DNA of 64,000 nt from Alkalimarinus sediminis. GTDB taxonomy: Bacteria; Pseudomonadota; Gammaproteobacteria; Pseudomonadales; Oleiphilaceae. Below the pieces are notes generated by a model that was not told where the DNA came from, made no database searches, and saw nothing but the letters and a program-made list of their open reading frames with translations. The DNA lies in the NCBI RefSeq assembly GCF_026427595.1, contig NZ_CP101527.1, forward strand, positions 567,001 to 631,000. The letters are read 5' to 3'. The translations under genes were made by a program, and so were the position numbers. Positions 47,402 through 56,180 of this stretch are shown one piece after another (position 1 is the stretch's first letter; every line of letters begins with the position of its first letter).

Positions 47402-48234
47402 TGAGTGAAACTCCTCCAGTATTTTATAGCGACATTTGGGAAGAAGAGCCTGAGCTAGATAACCCCTTCGAGGCTAAAACCTGTCACTGTCATGGGTATG
47501 ATGTATATGGCGACCTCTTGGGAAAAGCAAGCTGGATAGAGTACCTCTACTTAATGTTCAAAGGCGAACGACCTTCAAATTCTCAAGCTCAGTTACTAGA
47601 GAGTTTGGCAGTAGCCTTTGCTAATAGAGGGCCTCGAGATAGCAGTGTTCGAGCCGCAATGAATGGTGGTGTCGGTGGAAGTGTTGCAGCAGGATCTTTG
47701 ATGGCCGCTTTGGCTGTAGGTGCTGGGCAGTATGGTGGCGCACATGAAGTCTACATTGCCGTCAATTTGTGGCGACAATGTGGTAAGGATGTTAGTGCGT
47801 GGAAAGAAGGTATTAACGCTGTATTGGCTGATAAAGACGTTGATATCTGGTTACCAATGGAGCACGCACCCGGATTTGACCCAAATGGTTTAACTTGCCC
47901 TACACCTGTCCTTAAAACGTTGAGTCTATTGTCACAATATAGTGATGATGGTGCACTAAGTTGGTTAAAAGACAACAGGGAGTTGCTAGAGGGGGTCACA
48001 GGCATTCCATTGTCTATGACAGGTGTGGCAGCTGCTGCGTTTTTTGATCTTGAGTTCACCGCAGAACAGGCAGAAATGCTATTTTTGTTGTTTCGGTTGC
48101 CGGGGGCAGCTGTACATGCTTTGGAACAACAAAAGCAAGGCTGGAGAAAGTTTCCTTTCGTAGGGAATATGATACATCTGGATAATGACCCTGGCAGCAT
48201 GGTGACTCCTTCAATTGAGGAATTTGGACTATGA
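47401..48234 (+). CDS. Citrate-synthase-fold protein 1 (citryl-CoA lyase-like, short form)
   Basis: 277 residues, much shorter than citrate synthase (about 430), like the citryl-CoA lyase-type subfamily. Family blocks: KTCHCHGYDVYGDLLGKASW, EYLYLMFKGERPS, a GGVGGSVAAGSLMAALAVGAG helix pair, GGAHEVYIA with a histidine at the substrate-binding place, and RLPGAAVHALEQQKQGWRKF. ATG overlaps the ThDP stop (TAATG) and its stop overlaps the next start (ATGA). Whether it condenses or cleaves is unknown. Confidence 0.78.
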   Translation: MSETPPVFYSDIWEEEPELDNPFEAKTCHCHGYDVYGDLLGKASWIEYLYLMFKGERPSNSQAQLLESLAVAFANRGPRDSSVRAAMNGGVGGSVAAGSLMAALAVGAGQYGGAHEVYIAVNLWRQCGKDVSAWKEGINAVLADKDVDIWLPMEHAPGFDPNGLTCPTPVLKTLSLLSQYSDDGALSWLKDNRELLEGVTGIPLSMTGVAAAAFFDLEFTAEQAEMLFLLFRLPGAAVHALEQQKQGWRKFPFVGNMIHLDNDPGSMVTPSIEEFGL

Positions 48235-49022
48235 AAAATAGCCCTTTAGAAAGTTATGAGAGCCAATGGGTTACTAGTGTCGGAAAAGCCTTCTTATGTG
48301 AAAGAACTGTGCTTCGAGGAAAGGATTTGCATCATGAGCTAGGCGATTGGGATTGGTTTTCTGTTTATCTATATGGCATTACGGGACGAGAATTTACTAA
48401 CAACCAAATTAAGATGTTGAGTTACTTCTGGATTGCCTCTAGTTATGCTGATCCAAGTATCTGGCCTAACCATGTGGCTGCTTTAGGCGGGACCACAAGG
48501 AGTACAGCATCTTTATCGAGCATGGCAGGGTTAGCGATTAGTGAGGCCTCTATCTATGGGCGACGACCGGAAAAACGAGCGTTGGATTTCTTCTATCGAG
48601 CAATTAAGGCGCTAGATGATGGGGGCTCACTAGCTACTATAGTCGAAAATGAGATAGCCAACCGAAGCACCGTTTATGGGTATGGGAGGCCATTAGCTAA
48701 GCTGGATGAGCGGATCCCGCATACACTGCACAAGGCAAAAAGTTTAGGACTAGATAATGGGCGTCATTTGCGAGTTGCAATAGAGATTTATCACTACCTA
48801 AAGGAAAAAAAAGGACTTTCAATAAATATATCGGCTATTAATACGGCGATAGTTGCAGATATTGGTTTGTCTCCGGAAGAATATCAACTTTTTCTTACCC
48901 CTTGTTTTATTACGGGTATAGAGCCTTGTTATATAGATGCTAGAGATAAACCAGAAGGTAGTTTTTTCCCGCTTCGCTGTTCAAGCATTAAGCATGATGG
49001 TAAGCCTCGTAGGTCATGGTAA
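48231..49022 (+). CDS. Citrate-synthase-fold protein 2, divergent
   Basis: 263 residues, the second citrate-synthase-like protein in the operon, only distantly like the first. Blocks seen: LHHELGDWDWFSVYLYGITGR, GTTRSTASLSSMAGLAISEA, and YGYGRPLAKLDERIPHTLHK, equivalent to the GFGHxVYK region of citrate synthases with the catalytic histidine place changed (GRPLAK). Two unequal subunits encoded back to back with overlapping codons suggest a heterodimer or heterotetramer sharing active sites; this is inference. Confidence 0.7.
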   Translation: MKNSPLESYESQWVTSVGKAFLCERTVLRGKDLHHELGDWDWFSVYLYGITGREFTNNQIKMLSYFWIASSYADPSIWPNHVAALGGTTRSTASLSSMAGLAISEASIYGRRPEKRALDFFYRAIKALDDGGSLATIVENEIANRSTVYGYGRPLAKLDERIPHTLHKAKSLGLDNGRHLRVAIEIYHYLKEKKGLSINISAINTAIVADIGLSPEEYQLFLTPCFITGIEPCYIDARDKPEGSFFPLRCSSIKHDGKPRRSW

Positions 49023-49048
49023 ACAGTTTTTCTTTATTGGGAGTTTTT

Positions 49049-49858
49049 ATGTCGGATTCAAAGAAGTCGAAATTTAATGAATCAAAGTGGGCTTTGGTTA
49101 CCGGTGCATCATCAGGCATTGGGCGAGCATTTGTGAATTTGTTAGCAAGCAAGGGGTTTAATATTGTTTTATTGGCGCGCAATGTTCAGCGTTTAAATGA
49201 AGCAGCCAAAGAAGTTCACGGCGCCTATGGCGTACAGACATTTGTTATGTCATGTGATTTAGGTAAAGAAGGGGCTGCAAAGAATATCGTTAATGACCTC
49301 AACGAGAACGAGATTGTTATTACGACTCTAGTGAACAATGCTGGTTACGGAGATTTGAATTCCTTTATGAGTACAAGTTGGGATTCAAATCAGAAACAAA
49401 TAAATGCGATGCTGTGTTCTGTTACAGAATTATGTTATTTGCTTGGTCAGCGTATGAAGCAGCAAGAAGAGGGATGGATTATTAATGTAGCATCACTTGC
49501 TGCGTTTACACCCAATATTCCTGGCATGATGTATAACGGAATTAAATCTTATGTTGTGAACTTTACTGAGGCTCTTGATTTGGAGCTTAAGCAATACAAT
49601 GTTAACTGTCTTGCGCTATGCCCTGGACTTACAAGTACAAACTTTCCCAAAGCCATGGATGCGGAGGCGCTATTTGCTCAAGCTCCTAAATGGCGATGGA
49701 TGACGCCCGAAAAAGTAGCCATTGAAGGGTATCGTGCGGTCAAAAAGGGCAGGAGTATACATATTCCTGGAAAACTAAATAGGGTGTTGGCAACGGCATA
49801 CAACGTTATCCCTTTCTCGATAAAGAATGAGCTAGGACGTAGAGGGTTGATTTTGTAA
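49049..49858 (+). CDS. Short-chain dehydrogenase/reductase
   Basis: 269 residues from ATG 49049, with GGGAG about 6 bases before; an in-frame ATG at 49016 overlaps the previous gene. Classical SDR: NAD(P) loop TGASSGIGRAF, NNAGYG, catalytic Ser in INVASLAAF and YxxxK in MMYNGIKSYV. It resembles the fatty-acid/steroid-type SDR group (YdfG/DltE-like). Last gene of the ThDP/citrate-synthase operon; it probably reduces a ketone made by the upstream enzymes. A strong terminator follows. Confidence 0.85.
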   Translation: MSDSKKSKFNESKWALVTGASSGIGRAFVNLLASKGFNIVLLARNVQRLNEAAKEVHGAYGVQTFVMSCDLGKEGAAKNIVNDLNENEIVITTLVNNAGYGDLNSFMSTSWDSNQKQINAMLCSVTELCYLLGQRMKQQEEGWIINVASLAAFTPNIPGMMYNGIKSYVVNFTEALDLELKQYNVNCLALCPGLTSTNFPKAMDAEALFAQAPKWRWMTPEKVAIEGYRAVKKGRSIHIPGKLNRVLATAYNVIPFSIKNELGRRGLIL

Positions 49859-49876
49859 GAAAAGGGGAATCAAATT

Positions 49877-49908
49877 GTGGAGGGATATCTTTTCCCTCCA
49901 CTATCTTT
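49877..49908. terminator. Bidirectional terminator between SDR and TonB receptor genes
   Basis: GTGGAGGG (49877-49884) and CCCTCCAC (49894-49901) form a perfect 8-bp GC-rich stem with a 9-base loop, followed by TATCTTT on the plus strand. It sits between convergent genes and can serve both. Confidence 0.7.
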
Positions 49909-52063
49909 AAAAGGTGTACTGAACCTCCCCATAAATACTACGCCCTGCCATTGGAAAATCGCCAGGTATTGAGGCAATAGGCCCCGGACTTGCCTCATAA
50001 ACATTTTCGTCAAAGGCGTTGCGAACAGAAATAGCTAGCTCTAGACTATTCCAGACTTCTTTTTTACGTAGCGTTAAGTCAACGGTTGTATAATCGCTCA
50101 CAGGAGTTCTACTATCGCCAACGACTCGTTTTTGCTCACCGACCCAATTAACCTGAGCATCAAAATGCCAGCGGGTAATAAATTCCCACTCACTTCGGCC
50201 GTATATTTGGTGATTGGGTGCTTCGCCAACATCTGTCTTCGTTTTGTCATCTTCCGACTTCTGATATGAGTAATTTGCTAGTAGGCGGAGAGTGTTAATA
50301 GGTTTGTAGTCGGTTTCCAATTCCGTACCATACCCTGTTCTTTCCCCTATATTTTGAGCCTGTTGCTGTTGGGAGCCTGTACCCGTATCTACGAAGGTAA
50401 TATAGTCATCGATCTCATAATAAAAAATATTGGCAGAATAGCGCCACTTTGAAGACAGTTGATGGGCAAACGCAAACTCAAAAGAATCTATGGTTTCTGG
50501 TTTTAAATCGGGGTTGCCTAATGCGACAGGGTTACTGCTGGCAAAAAGTTCTGCAATTGAAGGCGCTCTAAAAGCCCGACCATATAGAAGCTTTGTAGTA
50601 ATGCTATCGGTGGTTGCCCACACCAAAGCCAATCTCGGATTTGTTGTATCTCCAAAGTCGGAATAATGGTCATAGCGTACGCCTGAAGTTAGTTGCCAGT
50701 TGTCCGCAAACTGCCATTCGTCTTGGGCGAAAAAGTGATAGCTGGTTCGATCTTTCTCAGGTAAAAAGACTTCACTTGTACCACTTACATCCTCCAGTCC
50801 GGGCTTTGGAGAGAGATCTGGATTGAAATTCTTTGACTCTTTAACTTCGAAAATATCTCCCCAGTAGCCGCCCGTTCCAAGGCGTAGAATATGTTTACTG
50901 AAACCACGAAAAGCACCGCTAAAGTCAATGCGAGCATTCTCTTCTTTCAATTCTGGATTTCCTATAAGACCATTAGGGTACGCGCCACCAAATGTGCCGG
51001 GGGGTAACACCAGTATATTATCTTCAACTTCTTGCGTGCCACGATAGTAACTCACTCGACCTTCTACTCCCCAGTTAGGGGTGAGGTCATTTAGTGTATA
51101 CGTATAATCGGCATTAAATCGTTGGCTGGCAAAGCGACCACTTGGGTCTAGTGCCTGACTAATGCCTGGAGCGGTTCCCATATTACTTCTACCTTGATAA
51201 CCAGCTCGAAAACGAGAGTTGTCATAAGCAACATCAAGTCGGGTCTCAATCATATCTTTCATAGTGTTAACAGGGCCGGGGGCAAGGGACGCGTTGGTCA
51301 TGAATACGGAATCAAGCCCTGTTTGAAAATCTTGCTGAACTTTCTCTTGTTGGCCGTCGGTGGTTTCATATTCAAAGGTGAAACCTATGTCAAACCCACT
51401 GTAACTGCCGCCATGTTCCACCCAGCCTGCTTGGGTGTCAAAGCTACCAGCACGTGCGCCCGCTTTGGTACCGTTTATATTGCTGCCTGTTTTTGTGACA
51501 ATATTAATTACACCAGAAAATGCATCTGCTCCATAGAGTGCAGAGCCGGGCCCACGAATGACCTCGACACGTGCAATCGATTTTACCGGCATCCCTGCCC
51601 ATACTTGGCTTCTGTTTCCAGTGAACATACTGGTGATGGGTATTCCATTAATCAGTACAAGTGTTTGGGGATTATATGAAGATGTAATACCTCGGATATT
51701 ATATTTGGGCGAGTAGCCTTGATCTGATCGTCCTACATGCAAGCCTGGCACCGTTTCCAGAATCTCATCTAAGTCAGTGGCTCCCATCGCGATAATGTCA
51801 TCTTCAGTAATAACGGTTGCAACGGCTGCGGCCTTATCCAGTGGTGTTTGTGTACCGGACGCAATGCTTGTCACCCGGACATGTCCCAACTCTTCTAGGG
51901 GGATATCCCATAATCCTCCATCTCCACCAAATGGGTCATCATTTGCCAAAACCGACCCACTCGCTAACGCTATCGAAAATGCTAATAGGCCAGGTATAGG
52001 TGAAAAAGAAACAAAAGGGGAGGGCGTTCGACCAACGGAAGGAGTTACAGGCTTTTTAATCAT
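49907..52063 (-). CDS. TonB-dependent outer membrane receptor
   Basis: About 718 residues from ATG 52063 (a GTG at 52081 is in frame). Signal peptide (about 1-40, ends SVLA), then plug domain with DLDEILETVPGLHVG, PKYNIRGI and VEVIRGPGSALYGADAFSGV, then a 22-strand barrel with DEWQFADNWQLTSGVRYD and FRAPSIAELFA, ending in the aromatic YGEVQYTF of outer membrane barrels. Typical for siderophore/vitamin/bacteriocin receptors; the ligand cannot be told. It faces the ThDP/citrate-synthase operon and may import or relate to its product. Confidence 0.92.
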   Translation of the reverse strand: MIKKPVTPSVGRTPSPFVSFSPIPGLLAFSIALASGSVLANDDPFGGDGGLWDIPLEELGHVRVTSIASGTQTPLDKAAAVATVITEDDIIAMGATDLDEILETVPGLHVGRSDQGYSPKYNIRGITSSYNPQTLVLINGIPITSMFTGNRSQVWAGMPVKSIARVEVIRGPGSALYGADAFSGVINIVTKTGSNINGTKAGARAGSFDTQAGWVEHGGSYSGFDIGFTFEYETTDGQQEKVQQDFQTGLDSVFMTNASLAPGPVNTMKDMIETRLDVAYDNSRFRAGYQGRSNMGTAPGISQALDPSGRFASQRFNADYTYTLNDLTPNWGVEGRVSYYRGTQEVEDNILVLPPGTFGGAYPNGLIGNPELKEENARIDFSGAFRGFSKHILRLGTGGYWGDIFEVKESKNFNPDLSPKPGLEDVSGTSEVFLPEKDRTSYHFFAQDEWQFADNWQLTSGVRYDHYSDFGDTTNPRLALVWATTDSITTKLLYGRAFRAPSIAELFASSNPVALGNPDLKPETIDSFEFAFAHQLSSKWRYSANIFYYEIDDYITFVDTGTGSQQQQAQNIGERTGYGTELETDYKPINTLRLLANYSYQKSEDDKTKTDVGEAPNHQIYGRSEWEFITRWHFDAQVNWVGEQKRVVGDSRTPVSDYTTVDLTLRKKEVWNSLELAISVRNAFDENVYEASPGPIASIPGDFPMAGRSIYGEVQYTF

Positions 52064-52095
52064 TGCTACACCGCTATACACACTAAGTAGTTGTT

Positions 52096-52159
52096 AAAAG
52101 CATTATGGAGTCGTTAACACTAAATGAATTCGTTAACACTATGGTTTCACAATGCTTTT
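52096..52159. repeat. Repeats in the control region of the TonB receptor
   Basis: Inverted arms AAAAGCATT (52096-52104) and AATGCTTTT (52151-52159) enclose two direct copies of TCGTTAACACTA (52111-52122 and 52130-52141, 19 bases apart), each with a GTTAAC palindrome. A T-rich run follows to about 52175. I see no Fur box. The remainder of 52160-52401 has no supported gene. Confidence 0.6.
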
Positions 52160-52401
52160 TTATTATTTTTTTTAGTCCATTACTCTTGAGTATATCGGCT
52201 TTTCTATATTTGGCTATGAATAAAACAGGCTAATTTAATGATTTAACGATGCTTTTTATAACATTTAGAAATATGACGGCGTGGTGGTTATATTATTAGT
52301 GCTATATTGGTGGGGCGTTATTGATAGAGTGTTGCTATCAAGTGCTAGATTCGTGTTGCAGTTTGGGCGGAGGGCTTGTAGAAAGTGAGACCATAAAGAT
52401 G

Positions 52402-52425
52402 TAAGGCGCTTTAATCAGCGCCTTA
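52402..52425 (-). terminator. Terminator after the GGDEF/EAL gene
   Basis: TAAGGCGCT (52402-52410) and AGCGCCTTA (52417-52425) pair perfectly over 9 bp with a 6-base loop, 8 bases after the stop of the GGDEF/EAL gene. The T-run after the stem on the minus strand is weak (CATCTTTAT). Confidence 0.65.
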
Positions 52426-52432
52426 GTTGAGT

Positions 52433-54166
52433 TTATCGCCCTCTTTTTAATGGCCCTGGTTTGGCGATGCCGAAGCCTTGGCCAAAATCGACCCCCATGG
52501 CTTTAAGCGCATCTTCAGTTTCTTGGTTCTCGACAAACTCTGCGATGGTTTGCAACCCTGCTGCATGGCTGATGCGGTTACAGGCTTCGACAATACCTTT
52601 GTCGATGGGGTCGTTGAGCAGGTTTTGTACGAAACTACCGTCAATTTTAAGGTAATCAACCGGTATGGTTTTAAGGTATGAGAATGAACTCATGCCTACG
52701 CCAAAATCATCTAACGCAAATTTGAAACCTTCGTCGCGAATTTCAGTGATAAATTCTACCGCGTCGGTGAGGTTATCTATCGCTGCGGTTTCAGTAATTT
52801 CAAGACAGATACGATTCGGCTTAATGTCATACTGTTTTAATAGCTTTCGTATGTCGTTAAAAAATGCATTATCACTCAGAGAGGTGCCGGATAAGTTAAT
52901 GAAGAAGGTGCCTTCATCTTTTTTACCCAAGCCAGATTCAGCTAAATATTGAAAGACGTTTTCAACTACCCAGCGGTCAATCAGGGGCATTAGGTTGTAG
53001 CGTTCGGCAGCCGGTATAAAGGCCCCAGGGGGCACTAACCCGCCGTCTTCGTATAGTCTTACCAAAAACTCGCCGTGCTCACCTTCACAACTGGGTTGTA
53101 GGCCTTTCATGGGTTGAAAGTAGAGCATGAAACGGTCTTCTTCGAGGGCTTGCTTTATTTTGCTGGCCCATTGCATTTCATTTCGGCGCTGATTGTATTC
53201 GGCGTCGTCTTCGCTATACCACTGTATGCCATCGCGGCCTTTGTCTTTGGCGGCGTAACAGGCCATATCGGCGCAGCTCATTAGTTCATGAACCGAACTG
53301 GTGCCTTTGTTAATGGCGACCATGCCGCAACTGATGCTGATAGCAAAAGGTTTGTCTTGCCATGAAAAACGCAGGTCTTTAATGTCTTGGCGTATACGTT
53401 CTGCTAACGCGATCGCACGCTCCTTTGAGGTGTTTTCTAGCAGTATGCCGAACTCATCACCCCCTAAGCGGGCGAGGGTGTCGGTTTCTCGTATGTGGTG
53501 CTGTAGTGTTCGGGTGACCTGTTTTAGTAGCTCATCACCGGCGACATGGCCGCAGGTATCATTGACGATCTTAAACTGGTCAAGGTCGAGGTACATCAAT
53601 ACGTTAGGTTGATCGAATATTTTGCTATCGTCCACCGCTGCCCGAAGTCGTCGTTCAAACTCTTTACGGTTAAGCAGGCTGGTAAGTGTATCGTGAAACG
53701 ATAGGTAATGAAGGTTTTGTTCGGCTTCTTTTCGGGCTTGTCGACCTTCTGTGGCTTGTAGCTCTCGTTGAATAACCGGGATTAGTCGGGCAAGGTTGTC
53801 TTTCATGACATAGTCTTGCGCACCCGTTTGCATGGCTTGCACGCCTATTTGCTCTTCAATAGTGCCTGATACTACGATGACCGGCATATCGGGGTCGATC
53901 TCTTTTACAATGGAGATTGTGTCTTGGGAGGTGAGCCCGGGCATATTGTGATCAGATATTACGACATCCCAACTATGTTGAGTGAGTGCGGCACGCAGCG
54001 CCTCTTCGCCTTCTACTTGGAGGTATTCGGGTCGAAGCCCTCCTTTTCGAAGTGCCCGCATAATTAATAGGGCATCATCTTCTGAGTCATCAATTATTAA
54101 TATTTGAAGCGCTTTATTCACTGTGACTACTTGCTCTTGTTCATTGGGGCGTTTTGTTGATTCCAA
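52433..54166 (-). CDS. Response regulator with GGDEF and EAL domains
   Basis: 577 residues: receiver (about 20-135, phospho-Asp in WDVVISDHNMPGL), GGDEF (about 150-315) with LARLGGDEFGILLE and an I-site RETD placed correctly, and EAL (about 330-575) with EITETAAIDN, LDDFGVGMSSFSYLK and LKIDGSFVQ. The EAL signature itself reads EFLVR, so the catalytic Glu is kept and the Ala is Phe. A TTG start is supported by AGGAAGG 7 bases before it and by the 26-bp overlap with the upstream receiver gene. Dual c-di-GMP enzyme, last in the YfiR-kinase-receiver operon. Confidence 0.92.
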   Translation of the reverse strand: MESTKRPNEQEQVVTVNKALQILIIDDSEDDALLIMRALRKGGLRPEYLQVEGEEALRAALTQHSWDVVISDHNMPGLTSQDTISIVKEIDPDMPVIVVSGTIEEQIGVQAMQTGAQDYVMKDNLARLIPVIQRELQATEGRQARKEAEQNLHYLSFHDTLTSLLNRKEFERRLRAAVDDSKIFDQPNVLMYLDLDQFKIVNDTCGHVAGDELLKQVTRTLQHHIRETDTLARLGGDEFGILLENTSKERAIALAERIRQDIKDLRFSWQDKPFAISISCGMVAINKGTSSVHELMSCADMACYAAKDKGRDGIQWYSEDDAEYNQRRNEMQWASKIKQALEEDRFMLYFQPMKGLQPSCEGEHGEFLVRLYEDGGLVPPGAFIPAAERYNLMPLIDRWVVENVFQYLAESGLGKKDEGTFFINLSGTSLSDNAFFNDIRKLLKQYDIKPNRICLEITETAAIDNLTDAVEFITEIRDEGFKFALDDFGVGMSSFSYLKTIPVDYLKIDGSFVQNLLNDPIDKGIVEACNRISHAAGLQTIAEFVENQETEDALKAMGVDFGQGFGIAKPGPLKRGR

Positions 54167-54575
54167 GCCAATACCTTCCTAGGACTTTTACCTGATCTGT
54201 AAACTGATCAAAATCAACGGGTTTATTTATGAAACTGTTTGCACCTAACTTGTAGCCATCGATCATATCTCGCTCTTCATCAGATGACGTGAGTAGTACA
54301 ATGGGGATAAGAGAGGTTCGCTGATCCTCTCTAATATTCCTGAGGACTTCGAGCCCGTTTAACTTAGGTAGTTTGATATCCAAAAATATGACTTGGGGTG
54401 TTTCACTCGGGTCTCGATTTTTAAATTTCCCGGTCCCAAATACATACTCAAGCGCTTCCTCACCGTCTCGGGTTACTACTACGGTGTTAAGCGTTTCAGT
54501 TTTTTTCAATGCTCGAAGCGCCAGCATTTCATCATCTGGATTATCTTCTACTAGCAGTATCGTCCCGGAACTCAT
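54141..54575 (-). CDS. Single-domain response regulator (RcpA/CheY-like)
   Basis: 144 residues, receiver only. Acidic pocket in LLVEDNPDDE, phospho-Asp in VIFLDIKLPKLNG, Thr in VLLTSSDEERD and Lys in FINKPVDFDQF. The NPDDE and long beta3-alpha3 resemble receivers that pair with phytochrome-like kinases. GGAG is well placed before the ATG. It stands between the kinase and the GGDEF/EAL regulator, so it may be a phosphate sink or an extra output. Confidence 0.92.
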   Translation of the reverse strand: MSSGTILLVEDNPDDEMLALRALKKTETLNTVVVTRDGEEALEYVFGTGKFKNRDPSETPQVIFLDIKLPKLNGLEVLRNIREDQRTSLIPIVLLTSSDEERDMIDGYKLGANSFINKPVDFDQFTDQVKVLGRYWLGINKTPQ

Positions 54576-54635
54576 ATTTTATTCTCCATTTGTACCCATT
54601 CTAAAGTCTAGTTTAAAGATGGTGTTCTGCCAGAT

Positions 54636-56171
54636 TTAATTGCTTTGCCGCGGTAGGTCAGGGTTATTACCGCTTCTGTATGAGATTTCTTCATCCGGAG
54701 AGGGGCGTTCATCATATAAGGTAAAGTAGAATGTAGCGCCTTCTTCTAATGTTGATTTCGCCCAAATGTCGCCATGATGACGATGCATGATTCGATAGAC
54801 TGTGGCGAGCCCAATGCCGGTGCCATCAAACTGTTCGGGAGAGTGCAGGCGTTGGAACGCGGTAAACAGATTTTTAGCATACTTCTCATCAAATCCAGCA
54901 CCATTGTCTTTAATAAAGTATATGGTATGACCATTTTCAACGTAGTAACCAATCTCTATTTTGGGCTGCTCTTCATATTTAGTGTATTTCCAGGCGTTGC
55001 CGATTAGGTTGTCGAGTGCGACTTCCATTAGTTGTGGGTCGGCCATGATGTGCATTTCAGGTTGTATTTTTACGTCCACTACACGAGATGGATCTTCTTG
55101 CTGAAGTTGCTGAACTACATGGGTAACCATATCGGTTAAGTCAAAGTGAGTGTCTTTTAGTTCTTTGCGGGTCACTCGAGAGAGCTGCAATAGGCTGCTA
55201 ATCAGTATGCCCATTTTCTGACTGGCGCCTCTGACGCGTTTGAGATAGTCGTGTGCCGTCTGATCAAGTTCTGGGCCGTAGTCTTCTAAAAGCGCCTTAC
55301 TGAAACCGTCAATGGCTCGAAGTGGGGCGCGTAGATCGTGAGATACCGAGTAACTAAATGCCTCTAGCTCTTTATTGGCCATTGCCAATTCTTTAGTTCG
55401 TTCATGCACCTTAATCTCAAGACCTTCAGCATCCTCTCTGATAACGTGATCTTGCTCCTGTATAGTTGAGAGCATGGTGTTGAAGGTATCGACAAGGTCA
55501 CCGATTTCGTCATGACTCTCTTTGGTGGCTCGCAAAGAATAGTCTTTCTTTTTGGAAATTTGGTTTGCTGTATCTTTCAACAGCATTAGTGGGGTCGTGA
55601 TGTAGTTCTGCAAAAACGAAGAGATAATAAATACGGTCAATATAATCAGTAATGAAAACACGCCTGCCGCAATGACATAGGTCGTGAGGTGACTATTGAG
55701 GCTGGCAAGAGAGACTCTAATATACAGCACTCCATTTGGCTCGCCATCTACCACAATAGGTTCAGATACTTGGTAGTACCGTTCATCGAAGTGGTTTAGG
55801 TTTCGACTGGGGTGGTCTGGGCAGCCACTGATGATAGTACTATTGCTGTGTTTGTACTCTTTATTCTTATTGAAGTGGGCGAGTATATCATCGGCTTCGT
55901 TATAGAGGCATGTGGCTTCTACATCATCATGCAAGATTAGACTGTCTACGTTTTCTTGCAGCGTAGCAGTATCGTTAAAGAGTATCGCGGCATGGCTGCG
56001 AGTAGAAATAACTTTTGAGGTGGTTGAGAACTCTTTGATGATGTTGTTTCGTTGTGAAACGTACTCTAACGCAATAAACACTGAACTCAATAAAACCACT
56101 GCCAGAAGTGTCGAGGTCATGATGATCATTGTGAGTTTTTTCTTAATGGGCAAATATTGAGCTTTAAACAT
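54636..56171 (-). CDS. Membrane sensor histidine kinase with CHASE8-like sensor and HAMP
   Basis: 511 residues: TM1 (about 13-33), periplasmic domain (about 35-165) with the RSHAAILFNDTATLQENVD block of YfiN-type CHASE8 sensors, TM2 (VFSLLIILTVFIISSF), HAMP, coiled linker, HisKA with phospho-His in SVSHDLRAPLRAIDGF, HATPase with DNGAGFDEKY and GTGIGLATVYRIMHRH. Phytochrome/NtrY-like kinase core. GAGGG is placed before the ATG, 9 bases after the yfiR stop. The shared sensor type with YfiN suggests that the periplasmic YfiR protein encoded upstream controls this kinase. Confidence 0.92.
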   Translation of the reverse strand: MFKAQYLPIKKKLTMIIMTSTLLAVVLLSSVFIALEYVSQRNNIIKEFSTTSKVISTRSHAAILFNDTATLQENVDSLILHDDVEATCLYNEADDILAHFNKNKEYKHSNSTIISGCPDHPSRNLNHFDERYYQVSEPIVVDGEPNGVLYIRVSLASLNSHLTTYVIAAGVFSLLIILTVFIISSFLQNYITTPLMLLKDTANQISKKKDYSLRATKESHDEIGDLVDTFNTMLSTIQEQDHVIREDAEGLEIKVHERTKELAMANKELEAFSYSVSHDLRAPLRAIDGFSKALLEDYGPELDQTAHDYLKRVRGASQKMGILISSLLQLSRVTRKELKDTHFDLTDMVTHVVQQLQQEDPSRVVDVKIQPEMHIMADPQLMEVALDNLIGNAWKYTKYEEQPKIEIGYYVENGHTIYFIKDNGAGFDEKYAKNLFTAFQRLHSPEQFDGTGIGLATVYRIMHRHHGDIWAKSTLEEGATFYFTLYDERPSPDEEISYRSGNNPDLPRQSN

Positions 56172-56180
56172 GGCTGCCCT

